A DNA stretch of 64,000 nucleotides. It comes from Ammoniphilus resinae (GTDB taxonomy: Bacteria; Bacillota; Bacilli; Aneurinibacillales; RAOX-1). The stretch is taken from positions 555,386 to 619,385 of the forward strand of contig NZ_JAGGKT010000002.1 of NCBI RefSeq assembly GCF_017873965.1, read 5' to 3'. The first letter of the stretch is position 1, and each line of letters begins with the position of its first letter. Shown here piece by piece: positions 8,410-15,886 of this stretch. A program made the position numbers and the translations under genes. A model generated the notes under the pieces. That model saw only the letters and a program-made list of their open reading frames with translations, was not told the origin of the DNA and ran no database searches.

Positions 8410-9759
8410 TTAAGCAGATTTATTAATGGCTCTTTTTAAGGTTGTTACAATAAATTGGAAATCCTCTTCAGTTATCGAAAGCGGCGGTGATAAGGCCAGA
8501 ATATTGCTAAATCCTACTACGGTATCTCCATTTTTCCCAATGATTAAACCATTTTCTTTACAGTCAGCAATTATCCTAGCTAATCGATCCGGGTTTGCTG
8601 GCTCCCTAGTATCCTTATCCTCGACCAACTCAATTCCCAATAATAAGCCCATTCCGCGAATATCTCCCACATTGGGATGCACAGCTATCTCTTTCATTTC
8701 CTCCCGTAACCGCTCTCCTAAAATACGTGAACGTTCAACAAGGTTTTCCTTTTCATAAATCTCCAAATTTTTCAACGCCAAAGCACAAGCAGCAGGATTC
8801 CCACCAAATGTATTTACATGCCGCAAATAACCAAATTCCTCTGAATTCTTAAAGACCTCATAAATATCCTTACGTACAGCGGTCGCAGAAAGGGGTAAAT
8901 AACCGCTTGTAATTCCTTTGGCCATTGTTACAATAGCCGGTTTTACAGGAAAATTCATATGACCAAAGGGTTTCCCAGTACGTCCAAACCCACAAATGAC
9001 TTCATCCATTATCAAAAGTACACCATATTGATCACAGATCTGCTGCACCTTTTCCATATACACGGGGTGTGGTACAATAACTCCTCCGCCAGTAATAATT
9101 GGTTCCATAATTATACCAGCTACTGTTTCCTTTCCTTCCCAAATAATCATTTCTTCAATGGCTTCGGCACAATGGAGGTTAAATTCCTCTATGGTCTGAC
9201 CTGCTGGACGACGATAGCTGTCCGGGGGTCGTACATGTAAAAAACCAGGGACCAATGGCTCATATTTATACTTTCTTGGCGATTGACCTGTTGCAGCCAA
9301 TGCCCCCATGGTATTTCCATGATATCCCCTATAACGTGCAATAAATTTATAACGGTTATATTCTTTCTTTTCCTGAAAATATTGACGAGTAATTTTAAAA
9401 GCTACCTCGTTTGCTTCTGACCCACTGTTCGAGAAAAAGATCACATAATCCCCTCGCAACCATTCATTTAATTTTTCCGCTAATGCGATAGCGGGTAAAT
9501 GGCTTTGGGTTAAAGGGTAATACGGCATTGTCTTTAACTGTTCGTATGCTACTTCGGCTAATTCGGTACGTCCATACCCTACATTTACACACCAAAGTCC
9601 TGACATACCATCTAAATATCTGTTACCATGAATATCGGTAATCCATGCACCTTCAGATTCTACAATTACCATTGGATCTTTGGTTTCTCTGTAAGGGGTC
9701 ATATGATGCCATACAAATTTTCGATCCTTTACTAGTATCTCATCCTTATGGTTAGTCAT
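8410..9759 (-). CDS. Class III aminotransferase, taurine:pyruvate aminotransferase (Tpa)-like
   Basis: A 449-residue PLP-dependent fold-type I enzyme. Visible motifs are SGLWCVNVGYGR, FFSNSGSEANEVAFK (phosphate-binding region), the PLP Asp in IMDEVICGFGRTGK and the Schiff-base Lys in TMAKGITSGYLPLS. From memory, long stretches (PLTQSH, GDYVIFFSNSGSEANEVAFK, IMEPIITGGGV, KYKYEPL) match taurine:pyruvate aminotransferase of Bilophila more closely than the beta-alanine or GABA enzymes. It is the last gene of the sigma-54 operon, 34 nt after dctP, with a GGAGGACTGGG site before the ATG. It probably moves the amino group of the imported compound to pyruvate. No xsc, the usual partner in taurine use, is in the window, so the true amine donor is open. 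Confidence 0.85.
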   Translation of the reverse strand: MTNHKDEILVKDRKFVWHHMTPYRETKDPMVIVESEGAWITDIHGNRYLDGMSGLWCVNVGYGRTELAEVAYEQLKTMPYYPLTQSHLPAIALAEKLNEWLRGDYVIFFSNSGSEANEVAFKITRQYFQEKKEYNRYKFIARYRGYHGNTMGALAATGQSPRKYKYEPLVPGFLHVRPPDSYRRPAGQTIEEFNLHCAEAIEEMIIWEGKETVAGIIMEPIITGGGVIVPHPVYMEKVQQICDQYGVLLIMDEVICGFGRTGKPFGHMNFPVKPAIVTMAKGITSGYLPLSATAVRKDIYEVFKNSEEFGYLRHVNTFGGNPAACALALKNLEIYEKENLVERSRILGERLREEMKEIAVHPNVGDIRGMGLLLGIELVEDKDTREPANPDRLARIIADCKENGLIIGKNGDTVVGFSNILALSPPLSITEEDFQFIVTTLKRAINKSA

Positions 9760-9793
9760 CCCAGTCCTCCATATTTGTTACTGTGATCCTATG

Positions 9794-10807
9794 CTATTTA
9801 ACAGACTGAATTCGATCGTATAGATCTCCCCAAATATCTTCATATTTCTTGGCTACAGCAGCCCCAGCAGGCATGAACTTTTCTTTCTCCGGTTCAATTA
9901 TAGTCATCCCTTTTTCTTTCAACTCATTTACAACCTTTTCCTCGGCAGCGATTGTAATCTCATTGTTATACTTACCGGCCTCTTTAGCAGCATCCATCAA
10001 AATTTGTTGTTGCTCAGGTGTTAGTTTCTGATAAACAGAATCACTAATTGATATCATAAAGTTTGCAATAATATGGCCCGTTAACATTAAATAATCTTGC
10101 ACCTCGTAAAAGGCGGATGAATCGATCGTAGTAACAGGGTTTTCTTCACCATCTACAACACCTGTTGAAAGAGCAGTGTATAATTCGTTAAAATCAACGG
10201 GAGTTGCTGCAGCCCCCATAGCTGATAATCCGTCTTTTTGTATAGCAACTTCCGGAACTCTTATTTTCATCCCATTTAAATCATCAGGTGTTTTAACTGG
10301 TTTATTAGCCGTTAAGTGACGTGTTCCATAATACCAAAATGGATCTAGTACTCTAATCTGCCTCTCCTTTAACAACTCATCCGTCAATTCTTTACCAATT
10401 TCCCCATTCATGACCTTTAAAGCATGATCCATATCTCTATATACATAAACAAGTGAGCTAATTTGTAATTTCGGGAAAATTGTTCCATATGCACCAGCCA
10501 CGATTACTCCCATATCCTGTGATCCCAATGATATTTGCTCAAGCATATCTTTTTCATTACCAAGTTGTGAGGAGGGAAAAACCTGAACTTCTATCGTACC
10601 ATTTGATTTCTCTGCGACGATTTCAGCAAATTTTTTTGAAGCTAGATCGACTGTGTGGTCCACTGGCAAAGCGTGCCCTAGCTTTAAAACTACCTTTTCA
10701 GTCGGTTGACCCGTATTGGAGTCATTGCCTTGGCTAACTGTACTTTGTCCGCAACCAGCTACCATAACCAAAGAGAACGCTAACAAACCAGCAAGACACT
10801 TTTTCAT
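9794..10807 (-). CDS. TRAP transporter substrate-binding lipoprotein (DctP family)
   Basis: A 337-residue protein with a lipoprotein signal (lipobox VAGC) and the DctP fold. KLGHALPVDHTVDLASKKF starts the ligand domain, GMKIRVPE carries the Arg that normally salt-bridges a carboxylate, and STGVVDGEENPVTT is the family signature. It is the lipid-anchored extracellular receptor for the DctQ/DctM genes upstream in the same operon. It is separated from them by the M29-like gene, which is unusual. Ligand presumably carboxylated or sulfonated; unknown. Confidence 0.93.
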   Translation of the reverse strand: MKKCLAGLLAFSLVMVAGCGQSTVSQGNDSNTGQPTEKVVLKLGHALPVDHTVDLASKKFAEIVAEKSNGTIEVQVFPSSQLGNEKDMLEQISLGSQDMGVIVAGAYGTIFPKLQISSLVYVYRDMDHALKVMNGEIGKELTDELLKERQIRVLDPFWYYGTRHLTANKPVKTPDDLNGMKIRVPEVAIQKDGLSAMGAAATPVDFNELYTALSTGVVDGEENPVTTIDSSAFYEVQDYLMLTGHIIANFMISISDSVYQKLTPEQQQILMDAAKEAGKYNNEITIAAEEKVVNELKEKGMTIIEPEKEKFMPAGAAVAKKYEDIWGDLYDRIQSVK

Positions 10808-10823
10808 TAATTGGTCACCCCTC

Positions 10824-11798
10824 TCAGATGAATAATTCTTTATTTTTCAGTACTATCTTCCCATCAATTTCAACCGTCGCATTTTTCATTACCATATCGT
10901 AATGTCCTTTGGCTTCAACCACGCCGCCAATGTAAGCATTGGTCCCTAATGCAATATGAACGGTTCCAAATACTCCTTCGTCACTTAGCATACTATTTTC
11001 TAACTCACACTCCGGATTCAACCCAATGCCAAATTCTCCTACCTTGTAAATATTTCCGAGTTCATCATCTCTTTTTTGTAAAATTCCCTTAAACTTCTCC
11101 GCTTCCTTTCCACCTTCAATCGATACTGCCCTTCCTTCTTCTATTGTTACAATTACCGGGGTAGTCTCAATCAGACCGACACCGGGAATACTACCATCTA
11201 TAATAAGTGTTCCTCTACCTGTTCCCTCTAAAGGAGCAATACTTGATTCAATACAATGTGCTGCCGAAATATCTTTGGTATTAGCAAAGCCTGTTAAAGC
11301 TCGGCCATTTCGCCCCTCAATGGAAACCGTAAAATCTGTACCCTTTTCAGTAGTAACACGAACCAACTTTCCATTAGTTAACAGTTCTTGTAATCTCTCA
11401 GCTTTTGGTCTCAATCCAACAAAATCGGCGGTTAATCCCTTGCTCAACAATATATTTTCGTGTGCTTCGGGAAGGATCAAAACACGGGCTCCAGCTTCCT
11501 GTGCTTCAAAACGAGCACGTGTATGGGCAATATTGTACCTAGTTGGTGCGATGACGACATTCACATTCTTCATTGCAGCGGCTACCGCTTCAGGTAAAGC
11601 TGCCCCGTGAGTATCACGTGTGACCATTGACATAATGATTGGTTCTGCCTTCAGAGAATAAGCGACCGATGCCAAAGCAGGTGCTATATCTTCCTGAGTT
11701 GAAAAATCGGTTAGAATGAGAACCTTTTCTCCCTCTTTCACTCCTGCTAATACCTTTACTAATGCTGTTGCCGTTTGAGACATTAAAACTTGTTTCAT
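10824..11798 (-). CDS. M29 aminopeptidase / NicX-like metalloprotein
   Basis: A 324-residue protein of the superfamily holding M29 aminopeptidases and the 2,5-dihydroxypyridine dioxygenase NicX. The C-terminal half carries likely metal ligands: E255 in VGEFGIGLNP, H281 in GTVHIALG and the H299-x-D301 pair in GHYDMV. It is clearly shorter than true M29 peptidases (about 410 residues) and nearer to NicX-type ring-cleaving enzymes (about 350). It lies inside the catabolic operon between dctM and dctP, so a step in substrate breakdown (hydrolysis or metal-dependent cleavage) is more likely than peptide digestion. Family placement fair; reaction unknown. Confidence 0.7.
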   Translation of the reverse strand: MKQVLMSQTATALVKVLAGVKEGEKVLILTDFSTQEDIAPALASVAYSLKAEPIIMSMVTRDTHGAALPEAVAAAMKNVNVVIAPTRYNIAHTRARFEAQEAGARVLILPEAHENILLSKGLTADFVGLRPKAERLQELLTNGKLVRVTTEKGTDFTVSIEGRNGRALTGFANTKDISAAHCIESSIAPLEGTGRGTLIIDGSIPGVGLIETTPVIVTIEEGRAVSIEGGKEAEKFKGILQKRDDELGNIYKVGEFGIGLNPECELENSMLSDEGVFGTVHIALGTNAYIGGVVEAKGHYDMVMKNATVEIDGKIVLKNKELFI

Positions 11799-11846
11799 GA
11801 TAAAATCCCTACCTCTCTATTATTTAAAATTTAAGAAAACACATTG

Positions 11847-13118
11847 TTAGGATAAGAATAGTCTTGGTATAAAGGTTACAATTTGTGGTATGAACGTAAT
11901 TAAGATCAACACACCGACTAAAGGAATAAAAAACGGAATCGTTGCCCTGATGACCCTATCTAGTGGTACTTCAGCAATTTGGCTTCCTAAAAATAGGCAC
12001 AAGCCTACTGGCGGTGTAATTAGACCTATGGCAAGTGCTAATGACATGACAACTCCAAATTGAACTAAATCAATTTGAAAAGCATTTAATGTCGGCAAAA
12101 GAATAGGAACTAAAACAATCATGATGGCTGTGGCATCCATAAAACAACCTAATAATAATAAAAGGGCCAATAACATAATCCATATAATCAAAGGGTTATC
12201 GGTTAAGCCGAAAAATGCTTGTGCCATAAGCTGTGGGATCTGCATTTTTGCGAGCATAAAACCAAAAGGAGAAGCTACCCCAATAATTAGTAGAATAGAT
12301 CCAGTAATAATAGAAGTCCGGAGAAAGATTTCATAGAAGTCTTTCCACTTTATTTGCTTGTATACTACCGTTCCAAGAATTAACGCATATAATACAGCCA
12401 TTACCGAAGCTTCAGTAGGTGTAGCGATACCTAAAAAAATTCCACCCAAAATAATTGCAGGGGTTAATAAAGGAAAGAACGCTCTTTTAAAAGTAATCCA
12501 AAGTAATTGGGAACTAGCTCTTTCTTCTCTAGGATAATTCCGTCGAACAGCTAAAACATAAACTAAAATCATCATACTTAGTCCCATCAATATCCCAGGA
12601 ATTATTCCTCCAAGGAATAGTGCACCTGTGGAGACAGAAGCCAATGAGCCATAAAGAATAAAGTTAATACTTGGCGGAATGATTGGCCCTATTGTTGAAG
12701 AAGCTACTGTGACAGCGGCAGCAAATTCTGGATCATATTTTTGATCTTTCATTGCTTTAATTTCGACTGTCCCTAAACCCGCTGTATCAGCAACAGCAGC
12801 ACCAGACATTCCAGCAAATACCATGCTAGCAACTACGTTAGCGTGACCTAATCCCCCACGAATATGTCCTACGAGTGCTTTAGCAAAATCAAAAATTCGA
12901 TTCGTAATTCCCCCGATATTCATCAATTCTCCTGCTAAAATAAACAAGGGAATTGCCATAAGGGGAAATGAATTAGTCCCTGCTATTAGCCGCTGTGGAA
13001 AAATAATTAAATCATTATCTCCTAAGAGAAATAGTGTTATCCCTGTCGACGCAAGCACAAAGACAATTGGAATCCCCATAACGAGTGTCAAACCGAATAA
13101 TAGAAAAACTAATAACAT
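11847..13118 (-). CDS. TRAP transporter large permease (DctM family)
   Basis: A 423-residue, very hydrophobic protein with the DctM repeats: SFPLMAIPLFILAGELM, the GMSGAAVADTAGLG loop and the TVASSTIGPIIPPS hairpin, mirrored by GLITPPVGLCLF in the second half. This is the sodium-coupled channel subunit. It follows dctQ by 26 nt and has a GGTGAG site eight bases before its ATG. It belongs with the adjacent dctQ and dctP. Confidence 0.95.
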   Translation of the reverse strand: MLLVFLLFGLTLVMGIPIVFVLASTGITLFLLGDNDLIIFPQRLIAGTNSFPLMAIPLFILAGELMNIGGITNRIFDFAKALVGHIRGGLGHANVVASMVFAGMSGAAVADTAGLGTVEIKAMKDQKYDPEFAAAVTVASSTIGPIIPPSINFILYGSLASVSTGALFLGGIIPGILMGLSMMILVYVLAVRRNYPREERASSQLLWITFKRAFFPLLTPAIILGGIFLGIATPTEASVMAVLYALILGTVVYKQIKWKDFYEIFLRTSIITGSILLIIGVASPFGFMLAKMQIPQLMAQAFFGLTDNPLIIWIMLLALLLLLGCFMDATAIMIVLVPILLPTLNAFQIDLVQFGVVMSLALAIGLITPPVGLCLFLGSQIAEVPLDRVIRATIPFFIPLVGVLILITFIPQIVTFIPRLFLS

Positions 13119-13144
13119 AAACTACACTCACCTTTTATCAATAT

Positions 13145-13585
13145 TTAATATTGGCGGTATTGAATTAAACGAAGCAAAATAAACAAACACCCTATGGGAA
13201 CTGCCGAGTACACGTAACCCCATGTTATAGGTAATGAAATAGCTGAAACCGTAGCCATTTTTAGTGATAACATAGTCCCTTGGTAAATTAGGATTAGTAA
13301 CATCCCTACTACCAAAACTCCTCCTAAAGTAGAAAACATTTTTTTTAGGGAGGGCGGCATCCTATCTAGAAAAAAATCAACTTTTATATGCGCCTTTCTT
13401 TTTATTCCAGCGCTTGCCCCAAAAAATACTAACCATATCATTAGAAAACGTGCCAATTCTTCAGCCCAACTTAAAGGGGAATCTAAGAAGTAACGTGTAA
13501 AGACTTGTAATGATGTAACAATTACAATTAAAGAGAGAACGACTACACATAAAACTTCTTCTAGGTTTTTAAAGAGTTTTCCCAT
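13145..13585 (-). CDS. TRAP transporter small permease (DctQ family)
   Basis: A four-helix membrane protein of about 146 residues with the DctQ signature SPLSWAEELARFLMIWLVF and IKRKAHIKVDFF. An in-frame ATG at 13600 gives five more residues, but the run of six G lies seven bases before the ATG at 13585, so the shorter form is preferred. It pairs with DctM downstream. Confidence 0.9.
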   Translation of the reverse strand: MGKLFKNLEEVLCVVVLSLIVIVTSLQVFTRYFLDSPLSWAEELARFLMIWLVFFGASAGIKRKAHIKVDFFLDRMPPSLKKMFSTLGGVLVVGMLLILIYQGTMLSLKMATVSAISLPITWGYVYSAVPIGCLFILLRLIQYRQY

Positions 13586-13626
13586 CACAATACCCCCCAT
13601 TCAATTCTTGTATAAAGATTCACCTC

Positions 13627-14391
13627 TTACTTCCCTTTAAATTGGGGTTGTTGTTTTTGGAAGAAAGATTCGATAGCATGTTTATGATCCCATGTTGCCT
13701 GACACTCAATAAAGCGGTCTAATTCCATTGACATAGCCTCACCCCATGTCATATCCAAAGTCTTTTGGATTGCATCCTTTGCTTTTCGTACGGCTATTGG
13801 TGCCCTAGAAGCAATTAACTGTGCCCATTCCATCGATTGTTTTAGTAGTTGGTCGTGTGGTACAACGGTATTGGCCAAGCCCATCCGGTATGCTTCTTCT
13901 GCTGTAACAGTCCGTCCCGTGAGTATAATGTCCTTTGCACGAGCTTCTCCTAACAAGCGAACCAACCGGTTAGTACTTACTACTAAGCCAACTTTTACTC
14001 CCGCAGCACATAATTTTGCCCGCTCTGACATAATCCGAATATCCGAGGCAAGAACTAATTCAAACCCTCCCCCGAAAGCATAACCGTTGACTGCTGCAAT
14101 AACTGCCTGTGGCATTTCATTTATAATATCGTAAACACGACAATCTTCTTGGAGGAACTTACGCACTGTTTCATTTGTTAGTTCCCCTTCTTCATTTAGA
14201 TCTGCACCCGCACAAAATGCTCGGTCCCCATCTCCCGTTAAAATAATGACGCGAATATCCGAAGTTTTTAGTTGTTCCATAAAGGGTATAAATTCCTCAC
14301 GAAATTCCTTCGTGAGAATATTCATGGGAGGGTTGGTGATTGTAATGGTACAAATAAGTCCTTGGGTTTCAGTTTTAATCAGATGATTCAC
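13627..14391 (-). CDS. Enoyl-CoA hydratase/isomerase (crotonase) family protein with altered active site
   Basis: A 254-residue crotonase fold. The oxyanion-hole elements are present (FCAGADLN and YAFGGGFELVLASD, with the first catalytic Glu position). The second catalytic Glu of true hydratases, normally in a P-E pair, is replaced: the segment reads CAAGVKVGLVVSTNRLVRLLG. This points to a non-hydratase crotonase such as an isomerase, hydrolase or decarboxylase. The start is GTG with GAGGGGAA upstream. It lies 15 nt after the CoA-transferase gene, so it probably acts on the CoA ester that enzyme makes. Confidence 0.87.
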   Translation of the reverse strand: MNHLIKTETQGLICTITITNPPMNILTKEFREEFIPFMEQLKTSDIRVIILTGDGDRAFCAGADLNEEGELTNETVRKFLQEDCRVYDIINEMPQAVIAAVNGYAFGGGFELVLASDIRIMSERAKLCAAGVKVGLVVSTNRLVRLLGEARAKDIILTGRTVTAEEAYRMGLANTVVPHDQLLKQSMEWAQLIASRAPIAVRKAKDAIQKTLDMTWGEAMSMELDRFIECQATWDHKHAIESFFQKQQPQFKGK

Positions 14392-14406
14392 TTTTAAATT
14401 CCCCTC

Positions 14407-15591
14407 TCACGCAATCCCATTTTGACGCATCCGCTTAATTTCCTCATTTTCAAATCCTATTTCTTGTAAAATTTCCTCAGTGTGTTCCCCTAGTAATGGA
14501 GCAGGGCTTTTAATTTCCCCTGGTGTTTCGGATAACTTGACTGGAATTCCAAGCGCTTTTATGGATCCTGCAATGGGATGCTCTAGATTGGTAACCATTT
14601 TTCTAGACAATGTATGTTCATCACATAAAGACTCAGCATACGTTTGAATAGGACCAGCCGGAATACCTGCATCTTCAAATTTCTCCATCCAATAAGAACG
14701 TGTCTGGTTCTTCGTCTGCTCCTCCACAAGAAGAATCAACTCTGATAGGTTTTTCAATCGAACCGTTCCATCAATAAATCGTTCATCATATGGCAAGTTT
14801 GGTAATCGGATAATCTCACAAAATTTAGGCCAATGATGCGGAGCATCTGCTCCTACCGTAAAATACCCGTCACTAGCCTTAAAAGCCTGATAAGGGGTTG
14901 AAATCCGATGACCACTGCCCGTTGGTTGGGGAATTTGACCAGAATACCAATACTCCGTACTCTCCCATACAGACATCGCTATACCCGCTTCGAAAAGAGA
15001 TGTATCAACATACTGCCCTTTTCCTGTATGCTCACGAGCTAATAAAGCAGTCAAAATCCCATAACAAGCAAACATACCTGCTCCTAAATCGGTAATTGGC
15101 AAACCGCATTTCACTGGATTGCCACCTCTCTCACCAGTGACACTCATAATACCTGTCATCCCTTGGGCAATTAAATCATAACCTCCCCGATTCGAATAAG
15201 GTCCGGTTTGCCCGAAGCCTGAAATGGAACAATACACGATACGAGGATTAATTCCGCTTAGGGTTTCATAATCTATCCCGAGGCGTCTAACCACACCAGG
15301 TCGGTAGTTTTCTACGACCACATCAGCGGTAGTAGCTAATTTATGAAATAATTTTTTCCCCTCTTCTGTTTTTAAATTAATAGTCATTCCGCGTTTGTTG
15401 CGGTTCACGGATAAGAAAGCACCACTCTCTCCGTTAACAAAGGGAGGACCCATTTGTCGTGTGTTTTCCCCTTTCCCCGGGGGCTCTACCTTGATCACAT
15501 CTGCACCCATGTCGGCCAACAGCATGCTGCAATAGGGTCCCGCCATCACTTGAGTTAAATCGATAACTCGAATATTTTTTAATGCTATCAC
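14407..15591 (-). CDS. CaiB/BaiF (class III) CoA-transferase, first gene of the sigma-54 operon
   Basis: A 394-residue family III CoA-transferase. It opens with the family motif VIDLTQVMAGPYCSMLLAD. It also carries DVIKVEPPGKGE, NRNKRGM and the catalytic Asp168 in LPITDLGAG, followed by the C-terminal PLLGEHT signature. These enzymes move CoA between acids through an aspartyl-CoA anhydride. The start is GTG (AGGGAG about ten bases upstream), roughly 55 nt downstream of the expected sigma-54 transcription start. It probably activates the imported acid for the crotonase encoded next. Confidence 0.93.
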   Translation of the reverse strand: MIALKNIRVIDLTQVMAGPYCSMLLADMGADVIKVEPPGKGENTRQMGPPFVNGESGAFLSVNRNKRGMTINLKTEEGKKLFHKLATTADVVVENYRPGVVRRLGIDYETLSGINPRIVYCSISGFGQTGPYSNRGGYDLIAQGMTGIMSVTGERGGNPVKCGLPITDLGAGMFACYGILTALLAREHTGKGQYVDTSLFEAGIAMSVWESTEYWYSGQIPQPTGSGHRISTPYQAFKASDGYFTVGADAPHHWPKFCEIIRLPNLPYDERFIDGTVRLKNLSELILLVEEQTKNQTRSYWMEKFEDAGIPAGPIQTYAESLCDEHTLSRKMVTNLEHPIAGSIKALGIPVKLSETPGEIKSPAPLLGEHTEEILQEIGFENEEIKRMRQNGIA

Positions 15592-15653
15592 GCTTTAATC
15601 ACTCCCTTTTTTTCAAAGCAGCTTTAATGTTTAATATTCAGTCATCTATATCT

Positions 15654-15672
15654 AAAGCAAAGTCCATGCCAA
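15654..15672 (-). promoter_or_regulatory. Sigma-54 (-24/-12) promoter of the TRAP/CoA-transferase operon
   Basis: The minus strand reads TTGGCATGGACTTTGCTTT from 15672 to 15654. The invariant GG (-24) and GC (-12) are 10 nt apart, and the TGGCAYG-N4-TTGCT consensus is met in full. Transcription should start near 15646, about 55 nt before the CoA-transferase start. The next gene upstream encodes a sigma-54 activator. Confidence 0.87.
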
Positions 15673-15712
15673 TATCTTAATTATCAGAAAAAAGTCTTTT
15701 AAACCTGTACAC

Positions 15713-15745
15713 AAAAAGGATGACAAGAATTTGTCACCCTTTTTC
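15713..15745 (-). terminator. Terminator of the sigma-54 activator gene
   Basis: The minus strand forms an imperfect stem AAAGGGTGACAA / TTGTCATCCTTT with a 4-nt loop, followed by T residues. It separates the activator transcript from the downstream sigma-54 promoter. Confidence 0.7.
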
Positions 15746-15781
15746 AACGCCTTAAAATTTGCTTATTTAATTTTTTAAATC

Positions 15782-15883
15782 GCATTTTGCAAAATAGTTA
15801 TTATATGCTTTTAACTAATAGGCTCATAAATTCAGGTAATAAACGGCTTTGCATAATGCGAATGCATTTTTGCATTTTGCAAA
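15782..15883. promoter_or_regulatory. Candidate upstream activator sites for the sigma-54 enhancer-binding protein
   Basis: GCATTTTGCAAA occurs at 15782-15793 and again at 15872-15883. An inverted copy with one mismatch (TTTGCATAATGC) is at 15848-15859, facing the last copy as a dyad. The sites lie about 110-210 bp upstream of the -24 element, the normal distance for NtrC-family enhancers. They are in an otherwise non-coding stretch just after the activator gene. Confidence 0.55.
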
Positions 15884-15886
15884 TCG

